Below are positions 42,642 to 52,133 of a stretch of 52,658 nt of DNA, piece after piece. The position numbers and the translations under genes were made by a program. The stretch is from assembly GCA_025463305.1 (NCBI GenBank), contig JAOBWK010000100.1, positions 1-52,658 on the forward strand. The letters are read 5' to 3'. This DNA comes from Ilumatobacteraceae bacterium. GTDB taxonomy: Bacteria; Actinomycetota; Acidimicrobiia; Acidimicrobiales; Ilumatobacteraceae. Every line of letters begins with the position of its first letter. The first letter of the stretch is position 1. A model generated the notes under the pieces. That model saw only the letters and a program-made list of their open reading frames with translations, was not told the DNA's origin and made no database searches.

Positions 42642-43840
42642 ATGGACCGGGAACCAGCGAGCACCGCGATCACCCAACGCCTCGACGCGTCGCTCGCCGA
42701 GCTGCGCACCGGTGGGCTGTTCAAGCGCGAGCGGGTGCTCGCCGGTCCCCAGGGTGCCCACGTGCTCGCCGACGGCAGGGAGCTGATCAACCTCTGCGCC
42801 AACAACTACCTCGGCCTCGCCAGCCACCCAGACATCGTCGCGGCCGCGCACGCCGCGGTCGATCGCTACGGGTACGGCATGGCGTCGGTCCGCTTCATCT
42901 GCGGCACCCAGACACCCCACCGCGAGCTCGAGGCGCGGTTGAGCGAGTTCCTCGGGATGGAGGACACGATCCTGTTCCCGTCGTGCTTCGACGCCAACGG
43001 CGGCTTGTTCGAGACCCTGCTCGACGAGCACGATGCGGTGATCTCCGACTCGCTGAACCACGCGAGCATCATCGACGGCATCCGGCTCTGCAAGGCCACC
43101 AGGTACCGCTACGAGAACAGCGACATGGCCGATCTCGAGCGTTGCCTGCAGGAGTCCTCCACCGCACGAACCCGCCTGATCGCCACCGACGGCGTGTTCT
43201 CGATGGACGGCACCATCGCCGACCTCGCCACGATCTGCGATCTGGCCGAGCGCTACGACGCGCTGGTGATGGTCGACGACTCGCACGCCACGGGCTTCAT
43301 GGGTGCCGGCGGGCGCGGCACCCACGAGCACCGCGACGTGATGGGCCGCGTCGACATCCTCACCGGCACGTTGGGCAAGGCGCTCGGCGGTGCGAGCGGT
43401 GGATACGTCGCCGCGAGCGCCAGCGTTGTCGCCTGGCTGCGCCAACGCGCCAGGCCGTACCTGTTCTCGAACAGCGTGCCCCCGATCGTCGCCGCGGTCA
43501 GCCTGCGCGTGCTCGACCTGATCACTGCCGACCCGTCACTGCGCGACACCGTGCACGCGAACGCCCGTCACTTCCGCAGCGGCATGACCGCCGCCGGGTT
43601 CACGATGCCGGCCGGCGAGCACCCGATCATCCCGGTGATGCTCGGCGACGCGGCGCTCGCCACCGAGATGGCCGATCGCCTGCTCGACCACGGGATCTAC
43701 GTGATCGGCTTCTCCTACCCGGTCGTCCCGATGGGCAAGGCCCGGATCCGCTCCCAGATGTCGGCGGCGCTGACGACCGCCGACCTCGATCAGGCGATCG
43801 AGGCGTTCACCGTCGTCGGACACGAGACCGGGGTGCTGGC

Positions 43841-43844
<4 letters not shown>
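42642..43844 (+). CDS. kbl: Glycine C-acetyltransferase (2-amino-3-ketobutyrate CoA ligase)
   Basis: 400 aa, PLP alpha-oxoamine synthase that splits 2-amino-3-oxobutyrate with CoA into glycine and acetyl-CoA. Motifs are [27 protein letters not shown] (Kbl-specific, versus BioF), [24 protein letters not shown] and the Schiff-base K246 in [17 protein letters not shown] 7 nt before the ATG. It overlaps tdh by ATGA, giving the threonine dehydrogenase pathway. Confidence 0.95.
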
Positions 43845-44872
<1,028 letters not shown>

Positions 44873-44894
44873 ACCGGTGTGGTACACCCTGCGG

Positions 44895-46055
44895 ATGGCT
44901 CCGCTCCGGTTCGGCATCTTCCTCCCGCCCATGCATCGCACGGGCACCAACCCCACGCTCAACCTGCACCGCGACCTGGAGCTGATGGAGCACCTCGACC
45001 GCCTCGGCTACCACGAGGCGTGGATCGGCGAGCACCACTCCGCGGGCACCGAGCTGATCGCCAGCCCGGAGGTGTTCATCGCCGCGGCCGCCGAGCGCAC
45101 CAAGCACATCAAGCTCGGCACCGGCGTGAGCTCGCTGCCGTACCACCATCCGTTCATGCTCGCCGACCGGATCGTGATGCTCGATCACCTCACCAAGGGC
45201 CGGATGATGTTCGGTGCGGGACCCGGCCAGCTGACGAGCGACGCGGCGATGTTGGGCATCGACCCGATGGTGCAGCGCCCGCGTCTCGAGCAGGCCTTCG
45301 ACGTGATGATGCGCCTGTTCCGCGGCGAGACCGTCACCGAGCACACCGACTGGTTCGTGTGCAACGAGGCCGTGCTGCAGATGAAGCCGTACAGCGACTT
45401 CGACATCATCGTCGCCTCGTCGGTGTCGCCTGCCGGGTCGAAGCTGGCCGGCCGCTACGGCACCGGGTTGCTGTCGATCGCCGCCACCGAGCCGGCCGCG
45501 TTCCAGGTGATGGACTACAACTACACCGTCTGGCAGGAAGAGGCCGAGCGCCACGGCCACCAGGCGCCCCGCGAGAAGTGGCGGGTGATGGGGCCGATGC
45601 ACATCGCCGAGACGGTGGAGCAGGCCAAGGCGAACTGCCGCTACGGCCTGCAGTTCGTGTTCGACTACATCGCCTCGGTGGTGCCGACCGGCGACCCCAA
45701 CGGCCCCCAGCCACCGACGGACTACGACGAGTTCGTCGACTACCTCAACGAGAGCGGCCGGGCCGTCATCGGCACGCCGGAGATGGCCATCGAGCAACTC
45801 GAGCGGTTGCAGGACAAGACCGGCGGCTTCGGCTGCTACCTGTTCCTCGGCGCCGACCTCGCCGACTTCGGCGCGACGAAGGACAGCTACGCACTGTTCG
45901 CCGACCAGGTGATGCCGCACTTCACCGGTCAGGCTGCCCCGGTGCAGGCGAGCTACGACCGGATGCACGCCGGCGGCACGCGTTGGGTCGACTCGACCCT
46001 CAGCGCACAGCTCACCGCGATCGCGGACTACGAGGCCGAGCGCGCCCGTCGCTGA
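44895..46055 (+). CDS. Luciferase-like (LLM class) flavin-dependent oxidoreductase
   Basis: 386 aa, bacterial-luciferase-like fold with the long insertion of FMN monooxygenases (AWIGEHHSAG, KLGTGVSSLPYHHPFMLADR, GRMMFGAGPGQLTSDA). The substrate is unknown. It follows tdh by 22 nt but may have its own leaderless promoter (TACACC 6 nt before the ATG). A frame extension to 44877 adds residues unlike the family. Confidence 0.85.
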   Translation: MAPLRFGIFLPPMHRTGTNPTLNLHRDLELMEHLDRLGYHEAWIGEHHSAGTELIASPEVFIAAAAERTKHIKLGTGVSSLPYHHPFMLADRIVMLDHLTKGRMMFGAGPGQLTSDAAMLGIDPMVQRPRLEQAFDVMMRLFRGETVTEHTDWFVCNEAVLQMKPYSDFDIIVASSVSPAGSKLAGRYGTGLLSIAATEPAAFQVMDYNYTVWQEEAERHGHQAPREKWRVMGPMHIAETVEQAKANCRYGLQFVFDYIASVVPTGDPNGPQPPTDYDEFVDYLNESGRAVIGTPEMAIEQLERLQDKTGGFGCYLFLGADLADFGATKDSYALFADQVMPHFTGQAAPVQASYDRMHAGGTRWVDSTLSAQLTAIADYEAERARR

Positions 46056-46056
46056 A

Positions 46057-46077
46057 GTCCGAGCATGATGTTCGGAC
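46057..46077 (+). terminator. Hairpin after the luciferase-like gene
   Basis: GTCCGA (46057-46062) and TCGGAC (46072-46077) form a 6-bp stem with a 9-nt loop directly after the stop at 46055. There is no strong U-tract. It probably separates this gene from the riboswitch transcript. Confidence 0.35.
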
Positions 46078-46162
46078 GCTGAGTTTCGGCAATCGTCCGG
46101 CAGGCGGGAAACGCCGCTGCGGCCCGTCATCGCTGGATACAGTCGGCGTTGCCGCAACACCG

Positions 46163-46342
46163 ACGCGGGAGAGATCCGTTCGACAACGATGTCGAACGGA
46201 CGCCGAAGGAGCAACCACCCCGGAACCTCTCAGGCATCCAGGACCGCGTCGGCAGGCAACGCTGGAAAGCAGGTGCGTGCACCTCACCGACGGGGAAAGC
46301 CGGATCATGTCGGTCCGGTGAAGCTCTCAGGTTCCGTGACAG
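46163..46342 (+). promoter_or_regulatory. Tandem glycine riboswitch
   Basis: Two glycine-aptamer cores follow each other. Aptamer 1: GCGGGAGAG (46165), GCCGAAGGAGCAA (46202) and CTCTCAGGCA (46227) with AGGAC after it. Aptamer 2: GCTGGAAAGC (46261), ACCGACGGGGAAAGCC (46286) and GAAGCTCTCAGGT (46320). The CCGAAGGAGCAA and CTCTCAGG strings are the conserved glycine-binding elements. It sits immediately before gcvP, so it is expected to switch on the glycine cleavage enzyme when glycine is abundant. The region 46078-46160 upstream should contain its promoter; GGATAC near 46135 is a possible -10. Confidence 0.93.
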
Positions 46343-46359
46343 CGGGGGTGCCACCCCCG
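46343..46359 (+). promoter_or_regulatory. Expression-platform hairpin of the glycine riboswitch
   Basis: CGGGGGT and ACCCCCG pair with loop GCC (7-bp stem), just after aptamer 2 and 9 nt before the CGGAG ribosome-binding site. There is no U-tract, so control of translation initiation, or Rho access, is likelier than intrinsic termination. Confidence 0.5.
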
Positions 46360-46378
46360 ACGCGCCCCGGAGCCGAAC

Positions 46379-49273
46379 ATGACCCCCAGCAGCAACAGCA
46401 GCAGCACCAACCGCAGCACCCTGACCGAGCTGATCGAGCGCGACGAGTTCGTCCGCCGCCACGTCGGGCCGGACGACGCCGATCGGCAGCGGATGCTCGA
46501 CGTGCTCGGGTTGGGCTCGGTCGACGAGCTGCTCGACGCCACCGTCCCGGCGTCGATCCGGATGTCCGAGCGGCTCGGCCTCGACGAGTCCGTCACGGTC
46601 ACAGAGGCGCTCGCCGAGCTGCGCGGCATCGCCGAGCAGAACGTGATCGCCACGAGCCTGATCGGGATGGGCTACCACGGCACCATCACCCCGCCGGTCG
46701 TGCTGCGCAACGTGCTCGAGAACCCGGCCTGGTACACCGCGTACACGCCGTACCAGCCCGAGATCAGCCAGGGCCGGCTGGAGGCGCTGCTCAACTTCCA
46801 GACGATGGTGGCCGACCTCACCGGGTTCGCGCTGGCCAACGCCTCGCTGCTCGACGAAGCCACGGCGGCCGCAGAGGCGATGACGATGATCCGCCGGTTG
46901 AGCAAGCACGCCGGCACGTCGTTCTTCGTCCACGCCGACACCCATCCGCAGACCATCGCCGTGCTCACCACCCGGGCCCGCCCGATCGGCATCGAGATCG
47001 TCGTCGGCGACACGGCAGCGTTCGACGCGACGTCGTGCTTCGGTGCGCTCGTGTCGTGGCCGGGCTCGAGCGGCGAACTGCACGACCACACCACCATCAC
47101 CGAAGCCGCCCATGCGGCCGGCGGGCTGGTGGCCGCGACCACCGACCTCCTGGCGTGCGTGCTCGTCACCCCGCCGGGGCGCGCCGGCATCGACATCGCC
47201 GTCGGGCTGGCCCAGCGGTTCGGCGTGCCGATGGGCTTCGGTGGCCCGCACGCCGCGTTCATCGCCACGCAGGAGTCCCACGCCCGCGCCCTGCCGGGTC
47301 GGCTCGTCGGTGTCAGCACCGACACGGTCGGGCGGCCGGCGCTGCGGCTCGCGCTGCAGACGCGCGAGCAGCACATCCGCCGTGAGAAGGCGACGTCGAA
47401 CATCTGCACCGCGCAGGTCCTGCTCGCCAACATCGCCGGTCTCTACGCCGCCTGGCACGGGCCGGACGGCCTCCAGCGCATCGCCGAGCGCGTGCACCGG
47501 CTGACGTCGATCGCGGTCGCCGGGCTGCGCAGCGGCGGTGTCGACGTGCGCAACACCACCTGGTTCGACACCGTGCAGTGCACCGTCGACGACGCCTCGG
47601 CGGTGGTCGCCCGGGCCCGTGCCGAGGGCGTCGGGCTTCGTTCGGTCGACGCCACGACGATCGGCTTCAGCCTCGACGAGACCTCCACCGTCGCCACCGT
47701 GGAGCTGCTCTGGAAGATCATGGACTGCGCGGTGGCGATCGATGCGTTCACGGCCGACGCCGACGAGTCGCTCGTCGAGGGCATCCCGGCCAGCGTCCGA
47801 CGTGACGGGGAGATCCTCCCCCAGCAGGTGTTCCGCCGCTACCACTCCGAGCACGAGATGCTCCGCTACCTGCGCCGGCTCGCCGACAAGGACCTCGCCC
47901 TGGACCGGACGATGATCCCGCTCGGGTCGTGCACGATGAAGCTCAACGCCACCGCGGAGATGATCCCCATCACCTGGCCGGAGTTCGCGAACATCCACCC
48001 CGCCGCCGATGCGTCGGAGACCATCGGTTACCGCACGATGATCAGCCAGCTCGAGGACATGCTCGTCGCCATCACCGGCTACGACACGGTCAGCCTCCAG
48101 CCCAACGCCGGCAGCCAGGGCGAGTTCGCCGGCCTGCTCGCGATCCGCCGCTTCCACGACTCGCGTGGCGACACCCAACGCACCGTGTGCCTGATCCCGT
48201 CGAGCGCGCACGGCACGAACGCCGCCAGCGCGGTGATGGCCGGGATGAGCGTCGTCGTCGTCGCGTGCGACGATCTCGGCAACGTCGACATGGCCGATCT
48301 GCGTCGCCGCGCCGAGGCCGCCGGCGACCGGCTCGCGGCCGTGATGGTGACGTACCCGTCGACCCACGGCGTGTTCGAGGAGAGCATCCGCGAGCTGTGC
48401 GCCGTCGTCCACGAGCTCGGCGGCCAGGTCTACGTCGACGGCGCCAACCTCAACGCGTTGGTCGGCCTCGCCCAGCCCGGCCGCTTCGGCGCCGACGTCA
48501 GCCACCTGAACCTGCACAAGACGTTCTGCATCCCCCACGGCGGCGGCGGGCCCGGCGTCGGGCCGGTCGCGGTCCGTGCCCACCTCGCCCCGTTCCTTCC
48601 CGGCGATCCGCTCACCGACGTCGACAGCGGCGCGGTCGCCGCGGCGCCGTTCGGTTCGGCCAGCATCCTGCCGATCTCGTGGATGTACATCCGCCTGATG
48701 GGCGCCGAGGGCCTCCGCCACGCCACGGCGGCGGCCATCCTCAGCGCCAACTACATCTCCCGTCGGCTCGAGCACGCGTTCCCGACGCTGTACCGGGGCG
48801 ATCATGGCTTCGTCGGCCACGAGTGCATCCTCGACCTCCGCGGCATCACCAAGGAGACCGGCGTGACGGTGGACGATGTCGCCAAGCGGCTGATGGATCA
48901 CGGCTTTCATGCCCCGACGATGAGCTTCCCGGTGACGGGCACCTTGATGGTGGAGCCCACCGAGAGCGAGACGCTGCACGAGATCGACCGGTTCTGCGAT
49001 GCGATGCTCTCGATCCGGGCCGAGATCGACCGCGTGGCCAGCGGTGAGTGGGCGATCGCCGACAGCCCGCTGCGCAACGCGCCGCACACCGCCGAGGACC
49101 TCCTCGGCGACTGGGACCGCCCGTACAGCCGCGAGGTCGGTGCCTATCCCCTGCCGGGCGTGCGTGCCTCGAAGTACTTCCCTCCCGTGTCGCGCATCGA
49201 CGCGGCCTACGGCGACCGCAACCTGATCTGCTCGTGCGAGCCGCTGGAGGCCTACGCCGACGCCGTGTCGTGA
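46379..49273 (+). CDS. gcvP: Glycine dehydrogenase (decarboxylating), P-protein
   Basis: 964 aa, full-length single-chain P-protein (the two halves are fused). It decarboxylates glycine and passes the aminomethyl group to the lipoyl H-protein. Early markers are [17 protein letters not shown] and [20 protein letters not shown]. The Schiff-base lysine is K714 in [18 protein letters not shown]. Late markers include [18 protein letters not shown] lies just before the ATG. It is controlled by the tandem glycine riboswitch and lies downstream of kbl-tdh. Confidence 0.96.
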   Translation: MTPSSNSSSTNRSTLTELIERDEFVRRHVGPDDADRQRMLDVLGLGSVDELLDATVPASIRMSERLGLDESVTVTEALAELRGIAEQNVIATSLIGMGYHGTITPPVVLRNVLENPAWYTAYTPYQPEISQGRLEALLNFQTMVADLTGFALANASLLDEATAAAEAMTMIRRLSKHAGTSFFVHADTHPQTIAVLTTRARPIGIEIVVGDTAAFDATSCFGALVSWPGSSGELHDHTTITEAAHAAGGLVAATTDLLACVLVTPPGRAGIDIAVGLAQRFGVPMGFGGPHAAFIATQESHARALPGRLVGVSTDTVGRPALRLALQTREQHIRREKATSNICTAQVLLANIAGLYAAWHGPDGLQRIAERVHRLTSIAVAGLRSGGVDVRNTTWFDTVQCTVDDASAVVARARAEGVGLRSVDATTIGFSLDETSTVATVELLWKIMDCAVAIDAFTADADESLVEGIPASVRRDGEILPQQVFRRYHSEHEMLRYLRRLADKDLALDRTMIPLGSCTMKLNATAEMIPITWPEFANIHPAADASETIGYRTMISQLEDMLVAITGYDTVSLQPNAGSQGEFAGLLAIRRFHDSRGDTQRTVCLIPSSAHGTNAASAVMAGMSVVVVACDDLGNVDMADLRRRAEAAGDRLAAVMVTYPSTHGVFEESIRELCAVVHELGGQVYVDGANLNALVGLAQPGRFGADVSHLNLHKTFCIPHGGGGPGVGPVAVRAHLAPFLPGDPLTDVDSGAVAAAPFGSASILPISWMYIRLMGAEGLRHATAAAILSANYISRRLEHAFPTLYRGDHGFVGHECILDLRGITKETGVTVDDVAKRLMDHGFHAPTMSFPVTGTLMVEPTESETLHEIDRFCDAMLSIRAEIDRVASGEWAIADSPLRNAPHTAEDLLGDWDRPYSREVGAYPLPGVRASKYFPPVSRIDAAYGDRNLICSCEPLEAYADAVS

Positions 49274-49285
49274 TCGAGCCTGGTC

Positions 49286-49291
49286 TACCGT
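49286..49291 (+). promoter_or_regulatory. Putative -10 box of a leaderless promoter
   Basis: TACCGT, then 6 nt, then ATG 49298; no Shine-Dalgarno sequence. Confidence 0.45.
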
Positions 49292-49297
49292 GACGCG

Positions 49298-49921
49298 ATG
49301 AGCGATGCGAACCCTTCGGGCAACGGCCTGCCCGGCCTCGGCGATCTGCTGGCGATGTTCGGCGGCTCGAACCCGCTCGCATCCATCGGCAAGACCATCG
49401 AGCAGTTCAAGCGCGGCGTGAACGACTTCCTCGTCGCCGTTGAGAACTTCAACGCGACGATGCAGACGATGAACAACGTCGCCAACCGCGTCAGCGCACT
49501 GCTCGACGAGGTCGAGGAACCGGCCCGGGTGCTGCTGCCGCAGTTGACCCGCAGCATCAAGACCGCCGACGCGATGATCAACCAGATCAGCGGGCCGATC
49601 GAGCGCGTGGCTCCCGGCATCTCCCGCCTGGCCGACACACTCGGCTCCACCGCGTTCACGACGATGCCCGCCGAGCTCGGCAACTTCGTCGACACCCTCG
49701 GCGACGTCGCCCGCCGCCTGCAGCCGCTCGCCCAGATGGCCGAGAACGCCGGCAGCCTGTTCGGACTGCGGAACCCGTTCGCGAGCGCCACGAAGCCGCC
49801 GGCTCCACCCGCCCCGGTCGTCGCTCCGGCACCCCTGGCGAAGACCCCGACCGCCAAGAGACCAGCCGCGAAGAAGGCCGCGCCGGCGAAGAAGCAGGCG
49901 CCGGCGAAGAAGAGCCGGTAG
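49298..49921 (+). CDS. Phasin-like helical protein with Lys/Ala/Pro tail
   Basis: 207 aa, not assigned to a named family. Residues about 25-150 form long amphipathic helices (KTIEQFKRGVNDFLVAVENFNATMQTMNNVANRV, in part), as in phasins or coiled-coil scaffold proteins. The last ~40 residues are Ala/Pro/Lys-rich with AAKKAAPAKKQAPAKK-type repeats, like histone-H1-type tails that bind DNA or RNA. It has its own likely leaderless promoter. Its TAG stop abuts the gcvT stop as TAGCTA with no spacer. Confidence 0.65.
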   Translation: MSDANPSGNGLPGLGDLLAMFGGSNPLASIGKTIEQFKRGVNDFLVAVENFNATMQTMNNVANRVSALLDEVEEPARVLLPQLTRSIKTADAMINQISGPIERVAPGISRLADTLGSTAFTTMPAELGNFVDTLGDVARRLQPLAQMAENAGSLFGLRNPFASATKPPAPPAPVVAPAPLAKTPTAKRPAAKKAAPAKKQAPAKKSR

Positions 49922-50983
49922 CTACTTCTGCTTGGCCACGAACGGGGTGGCGACGACGGTGCCGGCGAGCAGCGCGCCACGCACGTCGATCGACACAGCG
50001 GTGCCGATCTCGGTCTTCGGCGGCAGGAAGGCGAGGCCGATCCCGTGTTCGAGCACGGGCGAGAAGTTGCCACTGGTCAGCGTGCCGACCACCTCACCGT
50101 CGATGAGCACCGCACAGCCCTCGCGCGGCGGGCGTCGTCCGTCGGTGGCGATGCCGGCGAGCAGCCGGTCCACACCGCGAGCCTGCTCGACCTCGAGTGC
50201 GGCCCGTCCGCGGAAGTCGCCCTTGGTCCACGCCACGACCCAGCCGAGGTGGGCCTGGAGCGGCGTGATGCCGGGCCCGAGCTCGTGGCCGTGCAGCGGG
50301 AGCGCGGCCTCGAGCCGCAGCGTGTCGCGCGCACCGAGGCCGGCGGGCGTGATGCCCGCGCCGAGGATGGCCTGCCACAGCGCCGGCGCGGTGTCGACCG
50401 GGACAGCGATCTCGACGCCGTCCTCGCCCGTGTAGCCGGTGCCGGCGACGACGCAGGGCCCGCCCTGCCAGTCGAGCCGGGCGACGCGGAACCGTCCGAG
50501 CGCCGCCGCCTCGGGGAACACCGTGGCGAGGCGTTGGCGGGCCTGCGGGCCCTGCACAGCGAGGATGGCCCGGCCGTGAGTGGTCTCCTGCCCACCGATC
50601 GCGTGCAGCACGCGGTCGGTGTTGGAGGCGTTCGGCATGACGTCGAACGTCTCCTCGTCGAGCCACCAGACGATGATGTCGTCGAGGACCGAGCCGTCGT
50701 CCTCGTCGAGGAGGTGGGTGTACTGCGCCCGCCCCGGAGCGACCTTGTGGAGATCGTTGGTGAAGGCCCACTGCAGCCGCTCCAGCGCGTCGGGACCGGT
50801 GACCTGCACAGTGCCGAGATGGGAGACGTCGAACACGACGGCGCCGTTGCGGCAGGCCAGGTGCTCGTCGATGGTGCCGGTCGGGTACGACAGCGGCATG
50901 TCCCAGCCACCGAACGGCACCATCTTGGCGCCGAGTGCCCGGTGCTCCGCGTCGAGTGGCGAGACGAAGCTGATGTCCTCCAC
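49922..50983 (-). CDS. gcvT: Aminomethyltransferase, glycine cleavage T-protein
   Basis: 353 aa, transfers the methylene group from lipoyl H-protein to tetrahydrofolate, releasing ammonia. Family markers are HRALGAKMVPFGGWDMPLSYP, FDVSHLGTVQVTGPDA, TGYTGEDGVEI and the catalytic Asp region GLGARDTLRLEA. GTG 50983 is 2 nt after the MerR stop, so the two are co-transcribed. It is convergent with the gcvP side. Confidence 0.94.
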   Translation of the reverse strand: MEDISFVSPLDAEHRALGAKMVPFGGWDMPLSYPTGTIDEHLACRNGAVVFDVSHLGTVQVTGPDALERLQWAFTNDLHKVAPGRAQYTHLLDEDDGSVLDDIIVWWLDEETFDVMPNASNTDRVLHAIGGQETTHGRAILAVQGPQARQRLATVFPEAAALGRFRVARLDWQGGPCVVAGTGYTGEDGVEIAVPVDTAPALWQAILGAGITPAGLGARDTLRLEAALPLHGHELGPGITPLQAHLGWVVAWTKGDFRGRAALEVEQARGVDRLLAGIATDGRRPPREGCAVLIDGEVVGTLTSGNFSPVLEHGIGLAFLPPKTEIGTAVSIDVRGALLAGTVVATPFVAKQK

Positions 50984-50985
50984 GC

Positions 50986-51441
50986 TCAGACCGCGGCGGA
51001 GACGGTTGCCGGCGGCTGCACCAGCGCGGCCGACAGCGTGTCGAGCTGCAGATCGACCTCGGCCTTCACTGCGGCGACGGCGAGCACGTTGAGCACGCCC
51101 TGGCCCTTCTTGACCACGTCGATCCACTGATCGCCCTCGCACAGCACGACCGAGCTCCCGCTGATGACGATGTGCGCCGAGGCGATGTCGGTCTCCATGT
51201 GCTCGCGCAGGTAGCTGAACACCTCGCGGACGGCCTCGAGCTTGATGCCGGCGTCGAGCAGGTTCTTGATGACCCGCAGCTCGAGCAGGTCGCGGTAGGA
51301 GTACTCCCGGCGGCTGCCGCTGCCGGCGGCATCGCCGAGCGAGGGTCGGACCAGGCCGGTGCGCGTCCAGTAGTCGAGCTGGCGGTAGGTGATCCCGACG
51401 ATGCTCGCCGTCTTCGTCCCGCTGAAACCTGCATCACTCAT
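50986..51441 (-). CDS. MerR-family transcriptional regulator (Rv1830-like)
   Basis: 151 aa. The N-terminal winged HTH is TASIVGITYRQLDYWTRTGLVRPS (in part, residues 11-34), followed by REYSYRDLLELRVIKNLLDAGI. The C-terminal part is a helix-strand region without metal-binding Cys, so it is not a metal sensor. In mycobacteria the equivalent gene lies between a DUF151 nuclease gene and gcvP. GGAGG precedes the ATG. A palindrome sits 30 nt upstream, suggesting autoregulation. Confidence 0.87.
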   Translation of the reverse strand: MSDAGFSGTKTASIVGITYRQLDYWTRTGLVRPSLGDAAGSGSRREYSYRDLLELRVIKNLLDAGIKLEAVREVFSYLREHMETDIASAHIVISGSSVVLCEGDQWIDVVKKGQGVLNVLAVAAVKAEVDLQLDTLSAALVQPPATVSAAV

Positions 51442-51470
51442 TGACTGCCTCCGTACCCACCGATGACACC

Positions 51471-51484
51471 GGCGTAGTTACGCC
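51471..51484. promoter_or_regulatory. Inverted repeat, candidate MerR operator
   Basis: GGCGTA-GT-TACGCC is a perfect 6-bp inverted repeat with a 2-nt centre, 29 nt upstream of the MerR start codon. MerR-family proteins commonly bind such dyads in their own promoter. Confidence 0.45.
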
Positions 51485-51531
51485 CGTGTGAGGGATGCCA
51501 CCGTACGCGACGCAGCGCGCGCCGTCAACGG

Positions 51532-52035
51532 TCAGCTGGAGAAATCGTCGGGGTTGATGCTGTCGATGAAGTCGCGGAACTCGTCGAGGATCGCGTCTTC
51601 CTCGGCATCGTCGTCGAGCACGGCCGCCGTGGCAGCGTCCTGGCCCACCGCGTCGAGCAGGGTGTCGGTGGCGAAGATGTCGGCACCGACGCGCACCGCC
51701 AGGGCGAGCGCATCCGACGGACGGCTGGACACCGTTCGCACGCCCGTCGGTGTGCTGAGCGACAGCTCGGCGTAGTACGTGTGCTCGCGGATCTCGGTGA
51801 TCAGCACCCGCTGCAGGGTGACACCGAGCGCAGCCAGCACGTCGATGAACAGATCGTGCGTCAGCGGCCGGGGCGACACGACGCCTTCGAGCGCGAAGTG
51901 GATGGCCGTGGCCTCGGCGGTGCCGATCATGATCGGCAGCACACGCTGGCGACCGGACTGCTCGCGCAGGACGAGCACCGGCGTGTTGTCGGGCACTTCG
52001 ACCCGAACACCCACCAGCTCCATCGCGACGTCCAC
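51532..52035 (-). CDS. Bifunctional nuclease-family protein (DUF151/BFN)
   Basis: 167 aa. VRVEVPDNTPVLVLREQ, LPIMIGTAEATAIHFALEG, PRPLTHDLFIDVLAALG and SRPSDALALAVRVGADIF are the DUF151 core. The C-terminal acidic stretch (DDDAEEDAILDEF) resembles the UVR-like end seen in some members. Plant homologues have DNase/RNase activity; the bacterial role is unclear. GTG 52035 is chosen because TACCAT lies 6 nt upstream; ATG 52023 is the alternative. It is Rv1829-like in order and neighbours. Confidence 0.87.
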   Translation of the reverse strand: MDVAMELVGVRVEVPDNTPVLVLREQSGRQRVLPIMIGTAEATAIHFALEGVVSPRPLTHDLFIDVLAALGVTLQRVLITEIREHTYYAELSLSTPTGVRTVSSRPSDALALAVRVGADIFATDTLLDAVGQDAATAAVLDDDAEEDAILDEFRDFIDSINPDDFSS

Positions 52036-52041
52036 GTGGTG

Positions 52042-52047
52042 ATGGTA
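52042..52047 (-). promoter_or_regulatory. Putative -10 box of a leaderless promoter
   Basis: TACCAT on the minus strand, 6 nt before GTG 52035. Confidence 0.4.
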
Positions 52048-52053
52048 CCCAAC

Positions 52054-52096
52054 GCGCCGCGACGAGTGTGAGCCGCACTCGCGTTTTTCTCGGCGC
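52054..52096. other. Nested hairpin with T-run between MerR/FtsR-like and nuclease genes
   Basis: CGAGTG (52063-52068) pairs with CACTCG (52076-52081) and is followed by CGTTTTT on the plus strand. GCGCCG (52054) and CGGCGC (52091) can form an outer stem. As an intrinsic terminator it would act on rightward transcription, yet both flanking genes run leftward. Confidence 0.35.
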
Positions 52097-52133
52097 TCCG
52101 GTCGCCGCGACGGCAACCGGCTGAACTGCTGGT

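Noticed and set aside
52063..52088. Intrinsic terminator for a rightward gene
   Set aside because: The stem and T-run are right for it, but no gene reads rightward into it. I kept it only as an unexplained structure.
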